The notes under the pieces were generated by a model. It saw only the letters and a program-made list of their open reading frames with translations, was not told the DNA's origin and made no database searches. This document shows, one piece after another, positions 11,585-20,938 of a stretch of 64,000 nucleotides of DNA. Every line of letters begins with the position of its first letter. The first letter of the stretch is position 1. The DNA comes from Climacium dendroides. Lineage: Eukaryota > Streptophyta > Bryopsida > Hypnales > Climaciaceae. The stretch is from assembly GCA_950106755.1 (NCBI GenBank), contig OX467083.1, forward strand, positions 48,870,555 through 48,934,554. The letters are read 5' to 3'. The translations under genes and the position numbers were made by a program.

Positions 11585-13264
11585 ATGTCAGATCCTTCAC
11601 ACAGCAACAAAGTGCAAAGACGCATGCCCTATCCAACTGAAATCGAGATGGAAGAGGCCTCGGGATCACATAAACGCACTACTCCAGAGGCCGACAAATC
11701 CAAGCAGAAGAAATCCAAAGGGGACATCACCACTATGGCCTTGCCCAACACCCTCGTGCCTTACGAATTCTGGTATGGGTTCCCTACGATGGAAACCCTC
11801 GCCTATGAAGCGGGCATGCCGCCAATCATAAACACAGCTTCAGTACCAGAACTCATCTTCCAAAGATACAATGCCCAAGAAGCGGCTGAACTCCTGAAAG
11901 CTCGAATGTCATTTCCACGTGTCCCACAAAAACTATGGCCAACAACCAGACCGGACAACATCGTCGGACAGCACTTCAACTTAACTCAGATACCTTTTGA
12001 CGTTGAGGTAAACATGCATACCCAGCTATCCTTGGACTATCACATCTTGTTACATTTTGAGAAACCTCTGCACCCTTTGACACAAAAACAAGCCATGGAT
12101 AGAATCATGCTTTGTTTCCAGGAAATGGACATACAGATAGGCGATAGCATTGCCGACCCCGTAGCAATACTATGCCATGGAGCCAAAAACTCCAAAGTCT
12201 GGTCGGGCATGGCTAGAGTCCATCTCCAAAACCCCGAAGTCGATGCCAAAGCCCTACTACAGGGCATTAGAGTATTTGCAATCCATCTGGACGATGAATC
12301 ACTCACTATTGCTAAAGTCGCTAAGTCATTTGATCCTATAGCTTCTAGCACTCTACTCTCTATCAAGATTAATAGTAAAACCATCAGGAATGTAGAACCC
12401 CACCACCTCTTCAAACAAACTTTGGAAGAGAGCTTCCACCGTGGCTTCCAATTTGAGCTAACACAAGTCCAGAAACCCACGGCTGAGCCTTATGGTTGGC
12501 TAACAACAACATCACCAGAGCAACTCGAAAAAATCAAGCACCAGCGGATTGCAGTGTTGGGAGAGATGCTACAGCTAGTCAAATTGGACCTGAACCAGCT
12601 ATTGCAAGAGGAGGTGCACAAGAAAAACTGTTTAGTTCTGATTGCAAAGAATATAATCCTCACAAAATCTGTTGTTGAAGTGTCTCAGGGCCTACACGAC
12701 CACATTGGACAGAAGAATATCAAGACCATCTTTTTCCCACGCCAAAAGGGCGATGCTCATAGCGGAGTTGCAAACATCGAATGTCTCAATGCAGCAGTAT
12801 ACAAGCAACACGTGAAGAAATCGGCACGCCTTCACTGTAAGTATATAGAATTTTTACCCCATTCTAACTCTCTAGACGGGTCTGCAAAACCCAATGACGA
12901 AACCCTTCAGAAATGGGGCTTTCTGGACATCAACACTGCTCTTGCCAGCACAGTCGAGGCTATGCAAAACACAGCCTCATCCTCAACCCCGAAACAGCCA
13001 CTGAACAGAGAAGAATTCTCAACGCTGATAGGTGAAGCAGTTTCCAAGGAAAACTCGAAGCTCCGCATCGAATTCAAGTCAGATATGAGCCAAATGAAGG
13101 AAGAATTGCAGGTCGAGGCGCAAAGCTACGCAAACAAGGTCGACCATGACCTTAGAGGTGCTCTCACCAACTTGGAAGACATCCTCCGTCAGAGCATGCA
13201 AGTTATCCAGAACTTAGCGCGTCCAGCCATTACTGCCCCAGATCCCTCTTTACCGCCAAACTAG
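11585..13264 (+). CDS. LINE ORF1 protein
   Basis: An intact 559-residue frame. ORF1 proteins of non-LTR elements bind the element RNA and act as chaperones. A basic, Lys-rich stretch near residues 28-45 could be a nuclear-localisation or RNA-binding patch. The central part (about 60-400) is folded-looking but matches no family I can name. The last 110 residues (from about NREEFSTLIGEAVSKEN) are charged and heptad-like, consistent with a coiled coil for oligomerisation. I see no CCHC knuckle. The start was chosen at ATG 11585 because homologous-looking sequence begins there; a longer upstream frame overlaps out of phase. The stop TAG at 13262-13264 lies 2 nt before the ORF2 ATG. Codon and base composition are balanced, in contrast to the G-poor ORF2. 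Confidence 0.8.
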   Translation: MSDPSHSNKVQRRMPYPTEIEMEEASGSHKRTTPEADKSKQKKSKGDITTMALPNTLVPYEFWYGFPTMETLAYEAGMPPIINTASVPELIFQRYNAQEAAELLKARMSFPRVPQKLWPTTRPDNIVGQHFNLTQIPFDVEVNMHTQLSLDYHILLHFEKPLHPLTQKQAMDRIMLCFQEMDIQIGDSIADPVAILCHGAKNSKVWSGMARVHLQNPEVDAKALLQGIRVFAIHLDDESLTIAKVAKSFDPIASSTLLSIKINSKTIRNVEPHHLFKQTLEESFHRGFQFELTQVQKPTAEPYGWLTTTSPEQLEKIKHQRIAVLGEMLQLVKLDLNQLLQEEVHKKNCLVLIAKNIILTKSVVEVSQGLHDHIGQKNIKTIFFPRQKGDAHSGVANIECLNAAVYKQHVKKSARLHCKYIEFLPHSNSLDGSAKPNDETLQKWGFLDINTALASTVEAMQNTASSSTPKQPLNREEFSTLIGEAVSKENSKLRIEFKSDMSQMKEELQVEAQSYANKVDHDLRGALTNLEDILRQSMQVIQNLARPAITAPDPSLPPN

Positions 13265-13641
13265 TTATGTTAGACAACACCATCACCCAAAAACAGAGTG
13301 CTTTAGTCATATACCTTAGTATTACACCACTCCCTACATACATTTCACCATTGTACACTGCCAATTTTTGGCAATACTATATATATACTGTGACTTGGTG
13401 TCTTATTTACATATTGTGTCTCATACTCTCATCAGTTTCTCACAATTGCTTATCCATACAAGTACAAATACACCAACTAACCACTCATAAATCAAATACA
13501 TACACATATCAACCTACTCCATCTGCTCGCACTCATACTAATAAATGTACACAAACATTTCATTACAAACCTATACAACTAATTACTATCACTCTCATCT
13601 CTAAACATCCCAAACCCTCATTACACCTAATAATTTTCTTA

Positions 13642-13671
13642 GGCGGCGATATAGAAACCAACCCAGGCCCC
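13642..13671 (+). other. 2A-type ribosome-skipping motif in ORF2
   Basis: The codons read GGDIETNPGP in frame, matching the 2A consensus D-(V/I)-E-x-N-P-G-P. It is preceded by a hydrophobic run (LHLIIFL), as in many 2A peptides. The expected skip lies between Gly134 and Pro135 (13668/13669), freeing a 134-residue hydrophobic leader from the enzymatic polyprotein. 2A-like sequences at this position are known in several non-LTR retrotransposons. Activity here is inferred. Confidence 0.85.
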
Positions 13672-14301
13672 AGGCCTGATATACTTACAACACATCCATC
13701 TAAATATAAACAAAGATGCAAAATGTACTTCATACCATGCACTATAAAACTACAACCAGAATATCAACACCTAGCAACAACATTTGCACCTATCATAAAC
13801 ATCACACACCCCCAACATGCCGACACAACTACAATATATCCACACTTATCGCGATACATCTACCAAAATCAACACCACCCACCACCACATCTTTTATTTG
13901 CACTCATTAGTACAATTAGCCCACAATTAGAAACATGTAATGAAGTACTCACACAAATACCATCCCCAGATTGGACCACATCTCTGCTCAAAAAAATGAC
14001 TCTACTACAAAATCCACCTGAACGACACATCAACACACCACACCCATATACACATTTCAAAGATAACCACAAAACACTTATTGAACCCCCCGACTCAATT
14101 CATAATGACATCTACAACTTCATTCACCAAACAACTACACCAATAACATTACAAACAATGAGTAAAGAATTTCCCTTTTTACCTGAAAACTTACTAATGG
14201 AAATACTAAAATGTAAAGATCCCTTAGTAGAATACTCTCATCCCCTCCCACTACACAACGTGCCCCCAACCCCTACAACAAGACCACAAACCATAAATTC
14301 G

Positions 14302-15060
14302 AATACATATATTACCACATGGAATGCCTCATCCATTAACATAGCCCTACCAAACCTCCACCAATTATCATCACTCACACCAAATAACCCTACTATAATA
14401 ACAATCCAAGAAACCAAAATTACAGCAACAAAATCTACAAAATATATTGAAAATCTATTCCCCCAATATAAACTAATTTTTAACAATACACATGCACTAA
14501 CTAGATGTGCACAACAAAGAAGACAATATACACCAAGTAGGGGTGGACTCCTTACTTTCATAAACAAACAATATGCTTATCTAGGAAACATCACCAAAAT
14601 CCCAACACCTACTGAATTCTCACCATACCTGCAAATCATAAAAATAAACAATCACCCACTACAACCATGGATATTATTCCATATATATATGCCGTCACAC
14701 ATAGATGACTTACACTTAATACCAAAAATCCAACATCACATAAGCCAACAAATTTCCATTTACTTACAACATACATATGTTTTGTGTGGTGATTTCAACA
14801 GAGACATTGCACTCATTGGAAGACAAAATGAATCCCACACAACCCCACCACAAACAAAAGACATAGATTGACACACATTTACAGACAACCTTCAACTCAC
14901 GTACATACCAACTAATAGCCCATTTTCTAGACAAGGACGAAATAACTATACCCAAACTAGTCTAATTGATGGTTTTTACATGAAAGTATCTAACACAAAC
15001 CTCTTTACATCAACCACAAACCATGATCATAATCTCAACTCAGATCATTCACCCGTAACA
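14302..15060 (+). other. APE-type endonuclease domain of ORF2
   Basis: Motifs in order: TTWNASSIN (Asn, from about 14314), TIQETKI (catalytic Glu), CGDFNRDI (Asp at 14791-14793, Asn) and SDHSPV (Asp-His at 15043-15048). This exonuclease-endonuclease-phosphatase fold nicks target DNA to prime reverse transcription. The first internal stop (14869) falls inside it; motifs on both sides are intact and in phase. Confidence 0.85.
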
Positions 15061-15989
15061 TTGCATATACCACCAAATACACTCATAGCACGTCCCATAC
15101 TACCATCACAAAATAAACCACCAAGAATTCTAAACCCTATCCCACAAGAAAATATAGAAAAATTCAAAACAAAATTCTTTGAAGAACATATAATGCATAT
15201 CAACGAACTCACCACCATCCTCAATTCAGAACATTTAATAGATCATCAATGGCACATGGCATGCACTGCTCTAGACAACCTAGTACAAAGCATATCTAAT
15301 AAAAAACTCGAAAATTGCAACGCACCTCCACTCCCTCAACTAACAAATCGTACATCACACCAAGGTGGTTATTTACCAAGAAAATTACAAAAAAAATGGA
15401 AAGCTCACCTTTCTACATACCACTTAATCCGAAAAACAATATACATAACAAAAAACACCACGCATTGGACAACACACCCAATATTAGAAGAATTAAAAAA
15501 CCACACCCACGTCCACATCCCACCACCTCCAACACAAGAAATTCACCAATAGGAATGGATCATAACACTAGCTAATTTAGCCAAAACTGCAAACATACAG
15601 GCTCGTAAGATTACTACACAATATACACAAAATTGTATTAAAAAAGCAATCTCAAAATATAGACACCTATACGACAAATGTCCTAAGAAAATAAATAAAA
15701 GAGTATTCAAAAACCTCCATACACCTCCACTAGATTGCATTATGGACAGACACAATAATTTACTAACTAACCCGGACGACATAGCTAACGAAATACACAT
15801 TCAACAATCAATTAGTAATAGACCTACAGTTCCAACATGCCACTATTTACCAGAACACCAACCACATTGTACATGTGGAGTAAGGCAATACCCATGGCAT
15901 GATTTAGATGGTTTCATCATAGATAAAAGAGGAACCCCTGAAACCCCTCTACACAACTACCTCAGCAAAGCAACATATGACATTTGCTT

Positions 15990-16910
15990 AAAAAACCTAA
16001 CCAATAACAAAACACCAGGCCCAGACCAAATCCCTAATATAATACTCAAAAATATGCCACAATGTTTCCATGATCTACTTTTCCTTTTCTTTAAACAATA
16101 TTACAAACAGAAACAAATACCAGCTTCTTGGAAAACTAGTGTAACAATACTACTATATAAAAAAGGAGACCCTTCTCAACTATCAAACCATAGACCCATT
16201 GCACTTGCAAATACAATATATAAATTCTTCACTAGTACCGTAACTCTAATCCTCTCCGAATACGGTGAAGCACACCAAATACTGCATGATAGCCAAGAGG
16301 GATTTAGAGCAGAAAGAAGCACAACAAGACAACTCCAACTCCTCATTGCAGCTCTAGAAGACGCTAGATTTACAAATCAAGACATTTACTTATTATATAT
16401 AGACTTCAAAAATGCATTTGGATCCATAGACCATGCCAGACTTCTTGCCATAATGCTAGACCTTGGATATCCAAAAGATGCAGTAGCATTAGTGGGAAAT
16501 ATCTACTCAAATTCTAACGCGATATACACAGGCGAATATTTTGGTAATACTAAACCAATACCAATACAAAGAGGTACCATTCAAGGAGACACCCTTAGCC
16601 CCTATCTTTTTCTTATTTTTCTAGAACCCTTACTGAGATGGCTCCAAAAAGGTAATAATGGTTATACATTTGGTACATCCAAAATCACTATAAGCTCTGC
16701 AGCATACTCAGATGACCTAGCAACTACATCAAATAAACTTAAATCACTTCAAAATCAACTTAACAAACTTGATAAATTTTGCAAATGGTCCGGAATGGAT
16801 TTAGGAGTATCAAAATGCGCAATTACAGGTTGCCCAAATAAATCAAAAACAAAACCCAACACCTTCAAAACTCAAATACATAACATGAATATTAGTTTCA
16901 GAAATCAACC
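15990..16910 (+). other. Reverse transcriptase domain of ORF2
   Basis: Typical LINE motifs: NKTPGPDQIP, SWKTSVTILLYKKGD, NHRPIALANTIYK, YIDFKNAFGSIDH (Asp at 16402-16404), QGDTLSPYLF and YSDDL (Asp pair at 16711-16716). All three catalytic aspartates are present. YSDD in place of YADD is an allowed variant. Confidence 0.95.
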
Positions 16911-18540
16911 AATACCAATCCTACACCAAAATGAACCTTACACATACGTAGGTATACAACTCGTACCCTCACTAAAATGGAATCTACAAACCCATATCAC
17001 CACTCAAAAAATAAATGACCAATGTGCACAACTTGCAAAATGTCCAGCCACAATAAAACAAAAAATCAACATGGTTGACACCGTAATCAAAGCTGGCATA
17101 GCCTATAGTTTTTATGCAGTTCCATACTCTCTACCAACAATTAAAAAACTAGACAAAAAACTCATTAGTATTCAAAAAACCATTTGTGGTCTACCAAAAT
17201 GTACAACAAATGTAATAGCACAACTTCCACATAATTTCTTTGGCCTAGATGCATTCTCCCTTAAAAATGCATATCTACGTTGCATTAGTGAACAACTTAG
17301 AAATGCCCTCAATGACCCAGGTAGACTCGGGATAATATATAAAGGACTCACTCACCATATTTTAGCCAAATACGGAGGTGCAGAAAACATACCCAGAATC
17401 AAAACACAAGATTGTATTCGATCGCCCACAACACGAACTCTATTTCTACTAAAACATGAAGCAGGTATCCACCTTAAAAGCATAACAGAAAGCTTCCAAC
17501 TCCATGCAACGGAACTTGAAAAAGAATGGCTGACACAAACAACTCTCATCCTACCCCACATTAACCACAATCTTTCAATTAAAATGCTAAGTAAACTACT
17601 TTTACACAACATATATAAATTAAAACACATCACACTCCCGAATGGCACACATCTCATGACCCCAGAAGACTTTAAAATATACTATAAAACTCCAACCAAA
17701 ATAGAGAAAAGCACCCTAAACATAGCAGAACAACTCTTCTGCTATCCAACATGCACCCCAAACTGCTCAAACCCTTGACAAAGACATCCAATACCAAGAA
17801 CTCTTAAAGCACAATACATATCAGACAACCAAGAACTAAACCCAATACCTTTAGAAAATCCTCCTTTACATGCTTCACTGGAACCGCAAAACCCACCCCA
17901 ACCACATAATCCATCTATACACACCTCAAACAACTCAAACACACTCCTAATACATACTATAATCAACCATAAAACTCAAGAAATAAAAGACACATATAAA
18001 ACTTCAAAAAAATATAATACATACCTATGTCAAGGACTAATGTCAGATGACACAATCTATACTAAATGGATTTCACAAAGAGATCTCTTTCCTTTTAATC
18101 AACCAGAGATAATTTCGCACAATATCAATGTATTAACACAATATTATACAGAACAACAACACAAATATTACAAGAACATTATCACGTTGAACTTTCACCA
18201 AGAACAGTTAAGAGACACAAGATACGTTCCACCTCCAACAATAATCCCACTCTCATCCATCTCCACTAGTGAATGTAACCCTGACAAAGATATATATACA
18301 AATACACATACCATCATAACACAGGATGAACAAACTCACCTATACTTAGACACTGGTAAATACTTCATTACTATCCCAACTACTAGACTACAATGGCTTT
18401 GGAAACAATATCACACTACTAGAAATCACATACAAAACCTTGTACCACCGACACAATCATTTGAAACTGAAATCATATGGCTCTATCAAAGATACAAATA
18501 TAAAAAATCAAATAAAAACCCACTAAGGACGTCACAACAC

Positions 18541-19011
18541 ACCCTTCCACAAGATATCTTAGACTCTATTACAACAACATTCAACATATCTCACTCATAC
18601 TTCTCCTCACCAATTACCTGCTCCACACAAATCACACAATTCTACTCCCAATTTGATAGAGACAAAATATTTGGCTCACTTGGAACAACTTTTGAATACA
18701 AATGGAAAGGTATTGGCTTTGCACACCCCCACAACGAGGAAACAACCCAACAAGCAATACACTGGGCAAGACTAGCGGCCAAATATGATCCAACAACTAT
18801 CACCATACTGGTCATCCCAGATATCAACTGGTACCAAAATTTCTCTCCATATATTGGACCATTTGCTGACACACATGTTATCACTCATTTTGCTGTAGAC
18901 ACCATCACTTATGACGAACCCACAATTCCCCTTGAACTTAATAAAAAACCACTAACTGAACCTCTTGTAATACATATTTTATGCATACATCACCAAAACA
19001 ATACTATAGGC
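18541..19011 (+). other. PCIF1/CAPAM-like adenine-N6 methyltransferase region with degenerate catalytic motif
   Basis: Between the reverse transcriptase and RNase H lies a stretch with the order FSSPIT (18601), FYSQFDRDKIFGSLGTTF (to about 18690), then AHPHNEE (18721-18741), followed by a helix-like AIHWARLAAKY and a hydrophobic strand ITILVIPDINWY. From knowledge of the PCIF1/CAPAM family this mirrors FASPLN, Y-S-F-D-D-FGS-G-F, the catalytic NPPF, and a following strand ending in P-x-W. Here NPPF is replaced by HPHN, so catalytic activity is doubtful even before the element decayed. Homology is inferred by eye; a profile search is needed to confirm it. Confidence 0.55.
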
Positions 19012-19230
19012 CCACCTACCCAAATAAACTCCCTCACATCGATACTCCAAACTCTGCAAATATCACAATACTACATACAAATTGCACAAGCAACACCACA
19101 AGATGTAGTTGTGAATAAAAACAAAAATTGGAATAAACTCACATATAAAATCAACAATAACTTGATAGATATTCATACACCCCCACTACCAACATATACA
19201 AACAACTTCCCACTAAAATTCCCACAAAGA

Positions 19231-19665
19231 TATAGTTATTATACAGATGGATCTTTTATACCACCTAAACAACACGCGGATGGTCATTGGATACGCGAAA
19301 AAGCTAGATATGGTATATATAATCCCTTCAAAGAAGAAATCCAAATCTCTAAAAGACTACCTGGTCTCCAAACTAGCTTTAGAGCCGAGCTAATGGCCAT
19401 ACACAAAACACTCAAAATAATCACTACAAAATACCCTCATGAACTAGCACACATATTTACTAATTGCTTAAATTGCCTATATGTACTTAATACACAATTA
19501 AAACACCCTACGTTCCACCGCAATCATGCAGATAAAACTATACTAGAATCTATGGTAGTAATGCTTCAAAGTCGTACACAACCTACAACAATATCCAAAA
19601 TTAAGGCCCATATAAATATTATAGGCAATGAACACGCAGACAAACTAGCTAAAAATGGTACCACA
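19231..19665 (+). other. RNase H domain of ORF2, third acidic residue lost
   Basis: YYTDGSF (Asp 19246-19248), FRAELMAI (Glu 19387-19389) and GNEHADKLAKNGT (Asp 19639-19641) mark a retroelement RNase H. At the third catalytic position the sequence is FTNCLNC: Asn (AAT, 19462-19464) stands where Asp (GAT) is expected, a single G-to-A change that should abolish activity. Confidence 0.85.
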
Positions 19666-20028
19666 AAGGCATACAAATTTGCCTCCAAAACATATGAATT
19701 TGCGCACACCACGCCATTCTACTACCAAAAAGATGAATGGCCAGGCCCAACCCATCGACCTAACAAAGGCCCAGTTAGATGCCTTCAAACATACATCAAA
19801 AAACATGATCATGATAAAAACCTAATTATATTAGCACAAAGATTTCCTAACATTAGCAAATGGACACTCAATCCAGATATAGATAATGAACTTTCTAATG
19901 AATTTTGGTCCAACCCCGCCATAACAGACTCACAAAAAACAAGCCTTTTAAAATTCCGCACAAGCCAATACATGGGAAATGCTAGAAAACAACTATTTTT
20001 TGGCATAGAAAGATTTCCATCTATTACA

Positions 20029-20096
20029 TGCTCTATATGTACATCACAAGATATAGACACATGGCTCCATATACTTCTAAAATGCAACCAACACCA
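20029..20096 (+). other. Cys/His motif of ORF2
   Basis: CSIC, then HILLKC after about 11 residues, gives a C-x2-C-x(n)-H-x4-C pattern, commonly found after the reverse transcriptase/RNase H of non-LTR elements and thought to bind nucleic acid. Confidence 0.7.
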
Positions 20097-20256
20097 TATA
20101 CACGCTCTCCGAGTCAAACGACATAATAAAGCGGTATGGGAACTACGCAAACTCATCATATCTAACAAACACACTAGATACTACACTTTAATGAATGCAG
20201 GCATATTCAACAACAACCCACAAGAAAACACTGTCCCCCCATGGTTGTTACCTTGT

Positions 20257-20646
20257 TCCTATGAAGGACAAAGATGCCATTGTAACGCTAGATTAAAACC
20301 GGACATCCTTTGTGTCAAAGGACTCTCCTACCAAAATAACCCACCAACTAACGTAGATAACAATCTCACCATACAGTTTATTGAATTCACATATACTAAT
20401 GACAGATTCTCGCAAACCACAATTGATAACAAAATCCAAAAGTACCAACCACTAATCAATAACATCATGGCCCTTGGTTGGAATGTTGACCCACTCATTG
20501 TCATTACAGCAGGAGCTAGGGGAACAACACACACTCCATCAATAAAAATCCTTGAACACAAACTCAACTTGCCGGAAGTCGCTCTGAAACGCACTTTTAA
20601 AACAATCAACACCATTGCCATTCAATATGCTGGATTGATCATCCTC
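20257..20646 (+). other. PD-(D/E)XK restriction-like endonuclease region of ORF2
   Basis: RLKPDIL (Pro-Asp at 20299-20304) is followed about 26 residues later by QFIEFTYTND (Glu at 20383-20385) and then KIQKYQPL. This is the PD...E...K-x2-KY arrangement seen in the restriction-like endonucleases of R2-type and Dualen-type LINEs. The rest (VITAGARGTT onwards) also resembles that fold. An APE and such a domain in one polyprotein is unusual. Fold assignment is inference. Confidence 0.6.
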
Positions 20647-20885
20647 TATAAAAGAAAAATAGAAAACAATCAACCACTCCCAACTGAATAAGAAATTGTA
20701 TTAATATTACTTTCACTACATCAATTACACATAACAACCTATTCTTTTATCTTGGCTACTTTCACTCTGGTTACATGTAACTAAAGTGTCTATTCTCAAA
20801 AGGGAAGAGTAGTTTTGCACCAATGGCCTTTGATCCATTGGACACTGGCTCATTGTCATTACGAACAGACACTTTATTCACGCCA

Positions 20886-20926
20886 GTCCTCTCTTGAGGA
20901 CCGGAGTTTTTATCTATCTATCTATC
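20886..20926 (+). other. LINE 3' hairpin and (TATC)n tail
   Basis: GTCCTC (20886-20891), loop TCTT, GAGGAC (20896-20901) forms a compact stem. About four or five TATC units follow (20911-20926), then the right target-site duplication (20927-20938). Stem plus short simple repeat is a common 3' end for LINEs that recognise their own RNA end. Confidence 0.75.
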
Positions 20927-20938
20927 TAGATGGTGGTT

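Larger units (their letters stand above)
13267..20691 (+). pseudogene. LINE ORF2 polyprotein, one frame with three internal stop codons
   Basis: The frame from ATG 13267 to TAA 20691 is 2,475 codons. It is interrupted only by TGA at 14869-14871 (codon 535), TAG at 15550-15552 (762) and TGA at 17776-17778 (1504); no frameshift was found, since conserved motifs before and after each stop lie in the same phase. The first and third stops are explained by TGG to TGA and the second by CAG to TAG, all C-to-T type changes. Domains by codon: hydrophobic segment about 35-60; 2A motif 126-135; APE endonuclease about 346-598; reverse transcriptase about 910-1215; PCIF1-like region about 1760-1915; RNase H about 1990-2135; Cys/His motif about 2255; PD-(D/E)XK-like region about 2330-2460. 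The coding strand is strikingly poor in G and rich in A and C. Confidence 0.88.
9626..20926 (+). mobile_element. 11.3-kb non-LTR retrotransposon with two endonuclease-like regions and a methyltransferase-like region
   Basis: The element has a GC-balanced 5' region, ORF1 (11585-13264), a very large ORF2 (13267-20691), a 3' untranslated region with a small hairpin (20886-20901) and a (TATC)n tail, all bracketed by a 12-bp near-duplication. There are no LTRs. ORF2 order: hydrophobic N-terminus, 2A motif, APE endonuclease, reverse transcriptase, PCIF1-like methyltransferase region, RNase H, Cys/His motif, PD-(D/E)XK-like region. Carrying both APE and restriction-like endonucleases is a feature of the Dualen/RandI clade of green algae; assignment to that clade is inference. 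Three in-frame stops and one lost RNase H acid mean this copy is dead, but its single unbroken frame suggests it is young. Confidence 0.9.

Noticed and set aside
13267..20691. Stop-codon reassignment as explanation for the in-frame TGA and TAG codons
   Set aside because: The nuclear genes in the window end in TGA, TAG or TAA normally, and all three LINE stops are single C-to-T type changes from Trp or Gln codons, so ordinary mutation is enough.
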